In this document: positions 9,907 through 24,300 of the stretch, piece after piece
How the letters are laid out: each line of letters starts with the position of its first letter
Numbering within the stretch: position 1 is the first letter of the stretch
Source: Proteromonas lacertae
Taxonomy: Eukaryota > Sar > Bigyra > Opalinata > Proteromonadidae
Assembly: GCA_002245135.1 (NCBI GenBank)
Contig: NGBS01000881.1
Span: forward strand, 120,454-184,453
Direction of reading: 5' to 3'
DNA: 64,000 nucleotides
The notes under the pieces: model-generated
The model's input: only the letters and a program-made list of their open reading frames with translations
Databases searched by the model: none
What the model was told of the DNA's origin: nothing
Position numbers and translations under genes: made by a program

Positions 9907-11152
9907 TTATAAAAGTCTATAAAACCTTATTGTAGCTGTGTTAGATATTTCTTTCTCTTCAACATAATTGTTAATTGGATTATTCCATATTAATCTCTTT
10001 GGTTTAGCTATCTCTGTATTACCATTACTACTGCCAATAATATTTGGCTCTGGTATAGTAAATTCATTATTGTCATCATAATTATTGCTATCTGTTTGGT
10101 TTAGTAAAACAATAGTAAGAAATGAGACACTGATCACTTTAATATATTGAAATATGGTATTTATTTTGTTGATTTCTTTATCAGGAACTAAACATCTAAT
10201 TGATTCCTTACCTAAATCCAACCAATTGACTGTCTCAATTAGGTACTCATCAGATTTAGAGTGTATGAAGAATGACACTAGAAATATTCGTTTTTCTAAA
10301 TTATAGTAATAAATTATAATAAAATATATACTGTTTACAATCTTGGAGTTCATTAATAATCGAATTAACTTTTCTTTGGTATTTCTCACTGTCTGAGTGT
10401 ATGAGTAACCTATAGACAATCTCTATACATGAGCACTGCAACGAAAAGTCTACAAAACGATAGATTTATACATACCTGTGCAATTTAACACATTTCTTGC
10501 TATCTCTTTAAATTGTATCACGGTGGAATATTTCTTAAGCACATTGTCAAGACTTCCATCCAAGAATATTGAGATACAGGCTATGATCTCTCTTTTCACT
10601 TCAATATCCTATATATAATAGTAAAATAAATATATTTACCTCTTCTTTACAGCAGTCTCTTGCATGTGTATCACAAAACTGTGAAGCTACTAAGTCTCTT
10701 AGACGATCATTGTCTTCTTTTAATGCAGTATCCTCTTCGTCATAGTCAATCTATTTATTTATACCATAATACACTTACAATTTCTGAAATTGAGACAAAA
10801 AAAGTCAACTTTACGGCATTTATCGAAATCTTCTTGTATTCTCAAAGATGAATATATCTACATGTATAATATAAATAAATATAGTAAATACATCGTAAAG
10901 TTGCTTAACAACATCACCTTTGATTAAAAATTTGGCATTTGATGGCTGGGAGGCAACTAATGCAACGATTTTAATGATATTCAACATTAAACCAACGTCT
11001 TTACTGGTAATAGCATGCTTAATTACAGAAGATAACGACTGTTGAGCATCTTGATCTGCAATCAATGTCCTCTCTGCATCTTTCATACCTTTTATTGTAT
11101 TCTGCATCTTTTCTGACTTAAAGGACAATATTTTGCTGACTGAAAGTTCCAT
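9907..11152 (-). pseudogene. ARM-like protein gene, right-arm copy with a homopolymer frame break
   Basis: Mirror of 4,363-5,607. It differs in the exon around 10,798-10,804, where a run is one base longer than in the left arm (seven against six). This takes the exon for CRKVDFFVSISEI out of frame. All splice sites are otherwise conserved. It is either a genuinely inactivated duplicate or an error in homopolymer calling. The left copy is the reference for the product. Confidence 0.45.
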
Positions 11153-11156
11153 TTAC

Positions 11157-11703
11157 AGGAGTAATCAAAGAAGGATTTTCAAAATTTCAATATCCGCCAA
11201 AGTTAGCTTGGTATTTTGGAAGAGAACTACACCAATATACACTATATTAATGAATAAAACATAATTAAAATTATACTATTTACTAAATGAGGGTTACTAT
11301 TTCCAGTCTGAGGTTGTAGACATGGTGCTGCACGTGGTATTGGTGAGAGAGGTTGCGCTTGTGGAGGAGGTTGCATTGTTCCAACATATGGTTGATGAAG
11401 GTATACTATAGGTTGTTGTGGTTGCTGTGGTATTGATTATTGTGATTGTATATAATTAGGAGGATAATAAGGATTTGGTTGAGGAGTAATATTAGATGAA
11501 GGGAAATAAGGGCTTTGCTGAACTAGTGGTGGGTTTGAAGGTTGATAATTCACTGGGATTGGTTGAGGATTTGGATTTGGATATACTACACTTATTTGTG
11601 GTTGTACATATATAACTTGTGGATTAACAGTAGCTGATGGTGCTGTATTTGTGTTTGAAATATCACGAAACGTAGTATAATATGAAAAGAGGTCATGATA
11701 CAT
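11157..11703 (-). pseudogene. Proline/glutamine-rich protein remnant (right arm)
   Basis: Mirror of 3,812-4,358 with the same interrupting stops, so the damage predates the duplication. Pro/Gln/Asn-rich, with no recognised domain. Confidence 0.4.
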
Positions 11704-12048
11704 TCAAATAACAGATCCTTCTTCAATACCATTATCACATCTTACACCTTCACTTTTTCAGTTATTTAGTAAATAAATACTCTCTGATTCTTTTTTTTCA
11801 TCAACCATCAAAACATAAATTATGAGTGGTAAATATCCATTTGTTATTTTCATACTATAAAACATAATATCATCGATTATATGTATACGTTGTTATTCAT
11901 ATTCTCTAATACATTCCACACTTTAGAGTTTAGATTTCTTTACATTTATGCTCATTATATTCATTTCATATTTTTATTTACTTTCATCGTCATTCAATTT
12001 TGATTTATTCAATGTAACTGATTTGAATGAGAATGAAACGAATTTATT
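11704..12048. other. Stretch without a recognisable gene (right arm)
   Basis: Mirror of 3,467-3,811. I see nothing coding or structural in it. Confidence 0.5.
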
Positions 12049-12530
12049 TTCAAAAACTATTCTAAATATCCTACATCTTCATTAAATGAAGAATATAATA
12101 AAGAACTCTCATAGAATGAGATTGATTCTTCATAATCTTTCTATTCAGTATAATCATTATATAAATACTATATTATAATAACAATCTCCTATCATTCTAT
12201 TTGAATATTCCAAATTTTCAATTGATGAACAATATTCTAAAGCAGTTTTATAATATGGAATTGCTTTTTCATATTCTTTCTATTCATTGTAGTAATTATA
12301 TAAATACTATATTATAGTAACAATTTCCTGCCATTCTATTATTCGTTTCTTTATCTTTATTAGTTGAACAAAATAACAAAGCATTTCTATAATATTGATT
12401 TGCTGTTTCATATTCTTTCTATTTCTATTATATATCACACCTATACTATATTATTATAACAGCAACCAATATGATTACTACAATAGAGTTTTTTTCATTT
12501 GTTGATGAATGTTCTAATGCTGTTTTATAT
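12049..12530 (-). pseudogene. Tandem TPR-exon remnants (right arm)
   Basis: Mirror of 2,985-3,466, with the same one-repeat-per-exon layout and 28-nt introns, attached to the 3' end of the adhesin gene at 12,525-16,347. Confidence 0.55.
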
Positions 12531-15500
12531 AATGGCTGTAGTATTTAAATCATCTATTGGTAATATAAATTTATCTTGTTGTGGTATTTCATATGTACTG
12601 TCTCCTTGAGTGTTTTGATTAATATCTCCACTTCCTAAATTATCTCGGAATATTTCTCTTCCATTTATTCTTATAATTACACCAGATTTATGAGTAAATC
12701 TAATAAAATATCCTGAATATTTATTATAATCACTAAATATTAATGGATATCTTAAGTAATAAGTTGGATTAGACGAAGTAGCTTTATTAAGTTCATTTAT
12801 TCTAGATGATGGCCATGATGAAGTAAAATTATTTAACATCCAATTTTCTTGATACATTTGACTATATTCCCACTTAGTATGTGTATCCATAAGATAAGAT
12901 ACTATATAATAATAATAATAAATTTATATTTATACAATCCATTGTTATATCTTTCTTAGCATCATCATTCATATTTATAGTATATTTTCCTATCATTGAA
13001 TCACCTGCATATAATGTTGCTGTTGAACCACCCCAACCATAAGTTGTATAATCAACTAGTCTTAATGTATACCATCCTTTTGTAAGACACATTTTAATTG
13101 TATAGTCTGTATTAGCTTCAAATGTACCTTGAATTCGATTAAATATAATATTCCCATTTGAATCCATCAATTCATAACCTACTCTTTCTGGATATTCATT
13201 TATTGACATCTTTAAACCAAATAAGAACTTTTCAGCATTTTCACAATCATCTTCTTCAGTATTTGGTATTACATGCACTAACATATCAAATGTAGCTTTT
13301 CCTTTGCCATTAGTAGCAGTAATTGTATATTTCGTTGAATTTGTTAAACTTCTTGCTCTTCCATATATTCTACCGGTTATATTATCAAATAGAATTCCAT
13401 CAGGTAGTGCAGTTGGATTGATTGTATATGATTCAATAAATGTTTCAATTCTTGGCATTAATAATATTTCATTACCTAAATATATAGTAACATTAGATGC
13501 GAAATATTTGAAAACTGGTAAAATTGGTTCTATATTATTATTATTATTTATATAAATATATACCTGTATTTAAAACAATATTAGCAGATTCGTAACTATT
13601 ATGGGAAGATTTATGTACTTTAACACCATTATTATATACTGTAAATGTATAATCATAAAATGCATTAGTGTAAATTGTATAGACATCAGTAGTTATACAC
13701 TGACTTAGTGTAAAAGGTAAATCAACTGTTTCATAACTTGAATGATCAATAGCTGTTGTGCCATCTGAACTAACAACATTAAGAAGAGTAAAATAGCCAT
13801 TATCGACATCAGATGTAAATACAAATGCATGCATACTACTTCCACTTTCACAACCACTGGTAGCTGTTAAACCAAATTTAAATTCCATTCTATCACCATC
13901 AAATGGACGAAGCATTGCTTCTATATGTAATTCTGAATTTAATTCTTCTATTGGACTACCTGAAAGTGTACTTGATTTCCAATCATAACTAAAACCAACA
14001 GGTATATTATCTAATCTAAATGATATAACATAACCTTGTTCAATATGAAATTGTAAAGAATAAAATTTACCAATTATTAAAGAAATTGTTTCTTTATATA
14101 TTTCTCCTGCTTCAAGATCTTGAATATATAATCCACTTGGAGTTGCAGAAGCTATTAGATTAAATTACATTATAAAATATACTTTTAATTCCTATATAAA
14201 TTGGATAAGAATATGAATTATCTTCAGTACTAACAATTGTAATTGTATATTCTTCAACTTCATGATTAAAATCAGATTCAATTGTTCCACCAATTATTGC
14301 AGTTGTTCGACATAAAGCCATTAATCCACCTGGTAATGTTGGTTCAACTGTTACACTTTTACAATAAAAACTTTCTACTGGAATTGCTTGATTACTAACA
14401 GTTTGACCACTTATATAAGTTGCATATCTTTGAGTCATTACAAAGTAATCGCTTGATGGTACATAATATTCTTGAATATTATAATCATAGTTTTCATCAC
14501 TGTAGTATTTCATTTGAATATCAATTTTAGCATAACCATTATGAGTTGAATAATATACTTGATACAATAAATAATCATATGTCAAAGTGTAATTGAAATA
14601 AGAAGCATCATCAAAACTATTTCGGCCAGCTTTATTTATTACCATTTCATTATTAAAATATACCCAACAACCACCTTCACACTGAACTCGAAAATTGTAC
14701 ACTCCTTCAGGTTGATCATCTTTTATTCTTAAATAAGATTCAAAATAAGCAGCATAATCATCTAAGAAATCAATACTCAATCCTTCTGGATGTGGATCAT
14801 CTTCAGTTTCAACTATTTCTACATTTTCTTGTCTTTGAATATAAACTGGTTCAAGTCCATTGGTAGTTGGTCCATATCCTGTTTCACATAATGTGTCAAA
14901 ATTATTTGGTTTATAATAATAAGCAACCACACCAGATAATGTTTTACTAGTTACACGAATTTGAATTGTTATTTCATTTGTTTCACTATCAGAATTTTTA
15001 CATTTAATTTTATAGGTTTTATAATCCATATTCTCTTGAGGATGGCTTTTTATATAATCAGTTGTAATTTCAGAACCTTCTGGTAATTCAACTTTATTAC
15101 TTATCCAACAACTATCAGCAACACCTCTTAATACATGAAGTGGAGTATAGTTATTTGCATCATTTAACCAACTAATCAATGTAGCATCAACATTTAAGAA
15201 TGATATTGGATCAAAATGAGCATTAGTATATTTAAATGGAATTGTTTTTCTTTCACTACTACCAGGTGTCGAATAGTCAAATACAAAATGCATATCTAAA
15301 CTTTCACCACCCATTATTTCTATAAATACTCTTTTTAAACCACTTTCTAAGGTTATACTTTTTGATAATGGTATTTCATTCCATTCTTTACATTCACCCC
15401 AATCTGATAATATCTCTTCATTTTCTAAATATATTCTAGCACCCATTGATTTACCTGTTTGTAAATAAAATGTATATTCACCAGATGTTTCAATATTAAT

Positions 15501-16347
15501 AAATCCATCCAAAGTTCCATTAAATGTTGTAAAAATACCTGAGAAATAAATATTATTCATTTTTTAATCCATTGACTTTGATTTGTTAAATCATTAAGAT
15601 TCGACATTGCACCATTTATTGGAAATGTATTATATACTTCAATTCCATCATAATATTGATCACATGGAGTTGTGGTTAAATCATTCAATCTTGTATAAAT
15701 TCCATCATATAATGTAGGATTTTCAATTTTCACTATCTCTATTTTATAAGAAGATTCACCTCCTTCATTTGAACCTCTTACAGTAATTGTTCTAGATTGA
15801 GTTGCATCAAAATTACGAAACACTATTCTAGAACCTCTCTGTTCAACTCCTCTCAAATTATTTGGACTTATTGACCAATCGTCCTCATGAATGTTCCCTG
15901 TTGAACTACATTCAATTTCAGTGTTTATTAAAGCATAAGATGTTAATTTTGAAACACCACAATTTATTACAGGAGGATCCAGAACTATAGTTATAGATTT
16001 TACTTAATATACCGAATATCATCAAAGAACATGTATCAGCATCATCTTCTCCCTTATTAAAAAATACTGTAAGTTGAAATGTTCCTGCAGTTCCTGAAAT
16101 ATATCCTGTTGTTTCATCAATCGATAAACCAGTTGGTAAATCAGTAGATACTGTGTATTTACCATTCCCCATCCCATCAGGTTTAAGAACATCAATTGTC
16201 ACATCCTTTTTGAATTGGGGATGATTTGATTCATAGTTAAATGCTCTACAGAATACAACAATTAAGCTAACAACTATAAGAATATATGAATATATTGTGT
16301 ATAGATAAATGTAATATACATGAAATGATTTGTTTATTGAAATTCAT
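12525..16347 (-). CDS. Secreted Ig-like/PA14 surface protein lacking its anchor (right-arm copy)
   Basis: The start is the ATG at 16,345-16,347. A 46-nt intron then interrupts the signal peptide, and splicing gives MNFNKQIISFVSLIVVFCRA. Further introns at about 15,985-16,012, 14,152-14,182, 13,530-13,563 and 12,902-12,935 join five open blocks. Domains in order are an Ig-like unit with DLPTGLSIDETTGYISG, a Cys-containing module, two PA14-like regions (about 15,600-15,250 and 14,950-14,470), more Ig-like units, a DGW-type module and a W...Y-R sandwich. One frame change lies at an A6 run near 15,554. The product is a smaller paralogue of the 18,304-39,755 protein and ends without a transmembrane helix where TPR sequence begins. 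A role in surface adhesion or matrix is inferred from the domains. Confidence 0.75.
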
Positions 16348-17457
16348 CAAGAAAATACAAAATGAAAAAGTGTTTATTATTTTTATTATGACGCACATCT
16401 TCAAGCAATAAACACAACATATGCGACCAATATGCAACCTCTTTAAGAACATGCATATGTGCATTTAAGTATATTTACTAATCACCAGAGTCGTTTACTA
16501 AAAGAAAAATAGAAGATTTCATTAATTGCATTTTCAACAATACATAAATGTCATATTTATACATCAATATATAAAGAAGAATAATTTCAACATTTTGAAA
16601 CTCGCATCTATTAACTATATGTTCATTAACATTCATAAAGATGGAATTACATAAACAGAATTAATATCAACCATAACTATATAGCTTTTATTGAAATTTC
16701 TATTTAATCATCACATATCATCGCAAATGCAAAATATAATGTTAATATCACATAGTTATATATAAGATAATATACTGCTTTTCACTTATAGACAATACTA
16801 CTAATTAATATTTCTGTGATATAAAAATATATCCAACTATCTAATATTAGTTTCTTACATAATATCATATAATGCTACAGCTAAACAAAATAAAAAAAGC
16901 ATTATTATCAAAATAAATAACCATCTGATTTTATATTATAAATATCTTTTTTCTATCAGAATATTAATAATATATGGATTGACCACTTCTTCAAACAGAA
17001 GAATGTAAGATGATTATAATATTTACTTTGAAATAGTTCCTATTGTTACGATGTTCTGTGTTATATCATATATATATATATATATATATATTCCACAATT
17101 GACACTTGGTTTGAAAGAAATTAAAGAAATGATAAAATTGAGACTAGATCAGATCGTGATTATCAAGCTTCAATTTGAACTTTCTTTTTCTAAAATCTCA
17201 TGAAATAACCACTTTTTATTTATGAAAATACTTTTTTCATCAATAATTCTAGTTATTATTGTAATTCACATGAAATGGATATGAAATATTGAAAATGTAA
17301 TACAGTTTTGGGTTTATAACATTATCGGCTTTTATTATATGATAAATTTAATATGTGGGTTTGGAGATTTGTAATTGGGAATAGAAAATGAAGAAATAAT
17401 GATATAACATCCATCAAGCCCAAAATATCTCTCAAGCCTAATCAAATATTCATCTCA
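16348..17457. other. Intergenic region between adhesin start and PHD gene
   Basis: About 1.1 kb of A+T-rich sequence between two genes that diverge. It contains one TA microsatellite. I see no conserved coding piece or RNA gene. Promoters of both genes presumably lie here. Confidence 0.5.
17068..17091. repeat. TA dinucleotide microsatellite
   Basis: About twelve uninterrupted AT/TA units in the intergenic region. Confidence 0.9.
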
Positions 17458-18209
17458 ATGAATAAGATAAAACATATTAGGACATATATAGAGTATGGTT
17501 TTATATTATTATATGGATTAGCAAAGAATTAAAAAAAATTCAAAGAAGTTCAGAATTTGATGTTAATATAGAAAGTATTAAGGTAAAAGAAATGTGGTAC
17601 ATATGTGATTTTTCAAAATATCGGGTTAAATATACTGATTTAAATGATTTTAAGAATATAATAGAAAAATTGATTGAAGTATCTTTCTACTAGACTATTT
17701 GTTTATAGGAATATGAAGATTGCATCAAAGAAATGTACTTAGGTAAATACTTAAAAAAGCATGATATTATATTTTGGAACAATCTTCTTCATTTAGTATA
17801 ATATTTTGATGTTTTATTATAGATTAACGAAAAAGGAAAGATTAATGATGAAGATGCTACAAACTTAATCAAGAAAATCAGCAAGATGTGTGTTTTAGAA
17901 TCTGATGAAAGTGTAAAAGAAGTAATTCAAAGATTAATATATGCTTTAATTCAATCAAGCATGCAACAACCATCTAAAAGAATAAGAAGAAGTATTGTTA
18001 ATGAAAATAATTATGAGTTTAAAAACATGAAAAGAAAAATAAATGAAATTAAGAAGAAAGATATATGGAATGATAAATGCGATATTTGTAAGAGGAAAGG
18101 TAATTTATTATGTTGTGAAGCATGTCATCGTGTTTATCATAAACAATGTGCTGGATTAAAATCAATTCCTAAAGGAAATTGGTTTTGTCCATTATGCAAT
18201 AAAAAATAA
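17458..18209 (+). CDS. PHD-finger protein
   Basis: Four exons separated by introns at 17,493-17,521, 17,679-17,708 and 17,796-17,822 give a 221-residue protein starting MNKIKHIRTYID. The last 45 residues form a canonical C4HC3 PHD finger: CDIC, CCEAC, YHKQC and FCPLC, with the Trp before FCPLC. Such fingers bind histone H3 tails, so a nuclear chromatin-reader role is expected. Upstream are a basic patch (SKRIRRS, KNMKRKINEIKKK) suited to nuclear import or DNA contact, and a helical acidic region. The native start could lie in a further 5' exon, but an in-frame TGA upstream of 17,458 supports this ATG. The gene converges with the giant surface-protein gene 95 bp away. Confidence 0.8.
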
Positions 18210-18303
18210 ATGTTCTATTATGCTATTTATAATGTAAAAAAAATGAAATACAGTTGTAATATTATGAATACTAATTATTTGAATTAAAGCATATGCTTTT
18301 TAT

Positions 18304-21300
18304 TTAATTTACTTCATCTAAATCATCCATTTTATCTTCTTTGTTGAATTTATTTATACGATAATATCTAATTCCGAAGAATACACCTACTCCAATAATA
18401 ACCAATACACCTACAACTATTCCAACTATTATTCCAGGATTTATTCCTTTTTTATCTTCATGATAATCAACATTCATTAATGATGATTCTATTTTATTTG
18501 TTTTAGAATAGAATGGATGTGAATGAGTTAGTTCTTTAAAAAAAACTTCACTATTTAAATAACTGATTAGATCATTATATTCTATTCCATTTATTTCATA
18601 ATTATCATTCACTACTATTCGTAGATAAACTGTGCATTCTTCAGACTATTTTAAAATATAGAATATAAAATATATTAATATATACCTTTATATTATATGA
18701 TAAAATTAACACTTTATTATAATCAATTCTTTGACTTTCTGAAACTATCTTTCTTAATGCATTTTGAGCTTCATATACATAATGAATATCACTAATTGGT
18801 GATAATGTTAATCTCAAATTCAAATTTATTGTTCCTACTTTTGGATTAGAAAATAATTCTACACAATCATCTCTATCTGCTTCACACCATATTGGAGATA
18901 GAATATCATTCTCATTATCACAACATTTTCGAGTTTGAAAACCAGCATAACCAGATCCACAACTGATTGTTAAATTATTATTTCTCTCAGTTTCTTCCCA
19001 TACATTCTCTTTTTTACACAATATTAAATCTACTCTTAATGTGATATTTGTTTCAATCGATCCAATTGTATTTGTTCCTTTTATTACATAACTTTGATTT
19101 TCTTCTTTATTCAATGGATTTCCTAATATTGTTCCATATAATGGATCAAATTTTAAACCAACAGGTAAATTTGGTTGTATTTTATAGTTTCGAATTGAAT
19201 TTACTACAGATGGTTTTGATTCATTCATTTCAATACCTCGATAAACAATAATTGGAGTTTTATATGTCAGATTTAATGGAGGTAATGGAATACATTCTGA
19301 TCTATCTATTGCTTGCCATTCTGGTGTTAAACTACCTTTCTTTAATTCACATTTTCGTTTTTGTTTACCACCATAATCAATTCCACAATTTATTATTGCA
19401 GTTTTGTCTATTAATGTTGAAGGCCACTCTCCTTCTTTAGAACATCCTTCATCATCAACTGAGATATATAAATATGTATAAACTACTTCGATTATTCCAT
19501 TCACTTTATGCTTTGAATTTCCAGCTGTTACATTAAACCATTGCCATCTTAATGGTTCTATTGCTATACCATATATTTCACCACTACTTTCATTAAAAAC
19601 TAAATTATTTGGTAATGAAGGATATATTTCAAACACATCTGCAAATCCTACTACTATTGGTGCTTCTTGATATACTTCTTTATTCACACTAAATGATAAT
19701 CTTCTATTTCTATATTCTACTGAATAAGGAGTACCAGGTGTACAATCTCTATCATCTATTTCTAACCATTTTGGATTTGCTGCATCTTCACAATATCGAC
19801 TTCTATAACCTGTATATCCTTTTGGACATAATACAGTCACATTTAAACCACGATCTAAATCAGGCCAATTATCATATGCTACACATTTCTCCCATACACT
19901 CATTAAGAAATTTAATGAAGAAATACTTATTATTGGATCATTATTACTCGTTGATAATATATCCAATATAACACTATCATAATATGTTGTTGCATTTACT
20001 AAATCTATTGTCACATTATAATTATAGTTTGAATATTTTATATTATTCTCACTATTGATGATTGTGTAATTACTTATCACATTATTTTTACCATATAATA
20101 TCCAACTATTTGGTGCATCTTCATTATATTTAGGTATTTGAATAAATAATTTGTTTAGATATACTCCTCTTTGGAAATCACATGTTAATTTCACTTTTGT
20201 AACACCTTGTAATTTAAAGATTGTATCTGGATTATTATCAACTAAATAATTACTATTCACTCCTTCCATATTTACAGATGATATACAACTAACTCCTTGA
20301 ACTACACTTGAAAATCCATCAGATATTGTCACTATCATATCAAATACTACAAAATCTCTTGTTATATTATTTCGATATAATACCACATTTATACTATTTG
20401 TTTCTATATTCATATCACTAGATATTTTTAAATCCACTCCATTGAATTTTACATATTTTTCACCTATTACTTCATCTTTATCATTTAATCTATCTCTCCA
20501 AATTTCTTTCTTATTGAAATATACTTTTATTCCTTCTTCATATTTAAATGATAAATGGATTATACTTACTTTTGTCAATGATGGACCAACATTTATCAAT
20601 TTCTTTATATATATTTTATTATTCTCAACTAATGATATTGGAATATTTAATGGTAATATTTGTTCCCAATTCTCCTTATCATATATATTTTCCATCCAAT
20701 CAGGCTTTGGTTCATTAACACCATCATAACAGTTTATTGTTTCTCCTGGTGAAACTATTGATTCTACTTGGAAAGAATATCTTGAAGAACCAGAATATAC
20801 ATTGATTGTTGTTAAGATTATTTCACCTTCTAATTTCACATATAATGGATATTTCCAACCATCATTTCCTTCATCTAATGCTGTTAATGTAAATATATCT
20901 TTTGTTAAACAGATATATTGTCTATAAGTTGTATTAGCTTCAGTATATAATATAGAAGTTAACACTAAAGATGATTCACTTCTCACTTCAAATGATTCTT
21001 CTAATGGCTTATCTCCTGTTTTATGTTCAAATATTACATATAGTTCATTACTTTTACATGTATCAATTATTATATTTATTTCATAACTTGATTCCCCTGC
21101 ATTGTTTGAAGCTTTGATTATATAAGTTCTTTGAGGAACTAATAAATATGGAGTTCCACTAATTATTCCTGTTGAAGAATCTAAATATAACCCATTTGGT
21201 AATTCGGGTGTTATTGAATATTCAGAAACCATATTATCTACTTTAGGAAATAACTCAGTCATTTCTTTATATAACATTAAAGTCAATGTTGTTATTTTTC

Positions 21301-24300
21301 TATCTCCTTCATAATAACCACTTATCTTTGGATATTCTAAATTCTCTACTCCTATTTCAATTTCACTTTTATAAAATTCTTTAAATTTATCATATCCATA
21401 TATTGTGTATTTCTGTAATTCTTGAATCTTTCTTGGAATACCTTTTATTTCCCCTGTTAATGGATCAAATTCTAAACCATCAGGTAATAATGGAGCTATT
21501 TGTAAATCTATTAATTTATCAATACCATTAAACAATGGATAATTTATATCAATTTCTCGATTGATGTAATAGTAGTTCAGAGTATATTTATATGAAAAAT
21601 CAGGTAAATAATCATTAACACTAAATGATTCTTTAGGAATTGGAGTATAAAGATTATTTGTACATTCTTTATTTCTATAATATAACTCAATTCCATGTGG
21701 ACCATCATTATCAAAATACTTGATTCGGAATGGATATAATCCCATTGCAGTAGCTGTATTACCTATTTTATATATTTCATCATGACATCCAGAATTATCA
21801 ACTACCACTTTTCCTAAACCTAATTCTAATGTTGAACCACTATCACTCCTTATAGCAAAGAACCATTCTCCACTGCATTCTAAATATATATTACTATTCC
21901 AAATAACACCAAAATGATCTGATAAAAATGTAGATATACCATACCATGCTTCATTTGTTTCATTCAATGGAAAACTAATTACTTCATCAATTCTCTTTGT
22001 TTTTATTCTTCCAGATTCATCTATCTTTGGCATATACTTTTTTGAATTTTCATTTTTACATATTTGATTATCTAACAAATAATAATCTCCTTTCAAACCA
22101 TATATAAAATGATCTACATAATTATTAATATATATATATATATAATATACCATGAATTATTATATAAATTGTTACTGTACTTGATCCATATTCACTTGAA
22201 CCAGTTATTGTGTATTTATCATATGATATTTCATTAGCTTTTCCATATATCTCACCTGTGTTATTATTCAAGTATAAACCATCTGGTAATTCTTTTCCCA
22301 TCTTATATACTCTTATTATACCTATCACTTTTGGTAATTTACTTTTACATTCTATACCTCTAAAACAAATCACTCTTGGATAATCATCGATTATTGGATA
22401 GTTTTCACCACATTCTCTACTATCTATTACATCCCATTCACCAAGATTTGGTTGAAATATATCATTCTTTATTAAACATTTTCTTGTCTTATATCCATTT
22501 ATATTTTCACCACATTTCACTTTTGCTACTCCACCAACAGCTGTTTCTGGAAAATCTCTATCAGCTATACATTTTGATACTTCTGATTTTAATATAAATT
22601 CACACTCTTTACTTCTTTCTTCATTTGCTTCGATCTTTATTCGATTTTCAGATTCACTTACTGTAACTCCAGATATTGTACCATTCTTATGTAACATTAA
22701 GCCTTCAGGAAGAACAGTATTATCAATTAAATTGAATGAAGCTTGAGAAAGAATACCAATATAAAGTGGAGATATTATACAATATATTCCAATATAACAA
22801 GAAACTGAAGATTTTGTATAATTAAACACTAATGGATACTGTTCTCTACATTCAGATACTTCATTTTCCCATTTAGCAGGATTTGTTAATAAACATTTTC
22901 TTGATTTCTTACCAATTTCAGGCAAATCACAATCAATCACTGATATTTCGCCTGATTTTGTCTTAGGGTATTTATCTGTCGATTCACAATATAATTGTTC
23001 AATTTTTATTGTTATTTCAGATGTTTTCAATGTTAATCCTCTTGAATAATAACCACTTACTATGTATTCTTTTGATTCGGTGTTTAAACTATCATCTGCT
23101 TTTCCATAGATTTTACCTGTTAATTCATTTATTTTTAACCCTTTTGGTAATTTGGGAGTGATGGAATAATAATCAATTGAATATGTATTTCCACCAACAA
23201 CACTTATTTCTTCATTTTCATTATTCTCTATTCCTATATAAAATATAAATGTTTTGCTATTATAATCTATTTTGGTTGCAAATGAATCTACTACTGATAT
23301 ATATAATAATATTGTTCTTATTCCTGCTGTATTTCTAATAGAAACTTTATATTCACTTCTTTCACATAATTCTTTTGGATTTCCAGATATTGAACCATCT
23401 TCATTATTAAAACTTAAACCAATTAAACTAATATCTGGATCAATTGTTATACTTCCAATTATTCCCTTTATTTTTGGTTTTATTGTTTCTATATTTTCAT
23501 TTATTTTAAATGAATATGAATTTTGAGGATAATCTATTGTAGCTAAGGCTACTTGACATCCACTTATATCTTCTATTCCCCATGTAGCTGGATAACTTGC
23601 ATAACAAAACATTTTCTTTAACCCTATATAACCTTCATCACATTCTTTATAACTATAACTACCTGCTTTAGCACTTACATAATCATTCATTGATTCACAA
23701 AATAATGTTTGAACAATTATATGTGAATGGGAATTTATATACTTTATTATTTAATATTGATAATAATACACATTCATTTACTAAAGCTGGAAGCTTCATC
23801 TTGAACTTTTCCAATTATTGTTCCATTATTTGTGAAGAAGATTATTCCATCATTTAATTGGCATGATAAATCAAATCGATCAAATCCTCCATTTGTCATT
23901 GGACTATAACTCATGAGATATCCATAATAGAAATATAATTTATCACTTTCATATCTACTTTCTGAACCAGGCTGCATACAATTATCTTCTATTTTATCCC
24001 AACTTCCATCTTCTAAACATTTTCTTCTTCTATAACCATTTAAACCACTTGGACATTTTAAAACCAATGAATTCAATGCAAATGTGGTTTTCCATTCACC
24101 AGATGTTGGACATCTTACCATTAATTCATTTACTCCTATCATCTCACTTGCTTGAAATCCTGTATTTAATGGACCTCTTATTGATTCAATATCTATTCGA
24201 TATATTTCAAAAGATTTCTTTGAAAATATTGACAAATAATTCATTTTCTTTCTTTCAGATGATATTGTATAGGAATTAACATGAGGAATCTCAAACCAAT

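Larger units (their letters stand above)
8470..15514. repeat. Right arm of the giant inverted repeat
   Basis: Reverse complement of 1-7,045 with at least three differences: one substitution and two homopolymer-length changes. Beyond 15,514 the adhesin gene continues to its start codon at 16,347, so this side shows the intact outer context that the window edge hides on the left. Confidence 0.95.

Noticed and set aside
16267-16464. A 65-codon minus frame as a separate small gene
   Set aside because: Its in-frame Met at 16,347 starts the adhesin's first exon, and the rest is intron and 5' leader.
18304-23690. Plus-strand frames of 60-100 codons within the giant gene
   Set aside because: Leu/His/Ile-rich antisense shadows of the A+T-rich coding strand, with no domain pattern.
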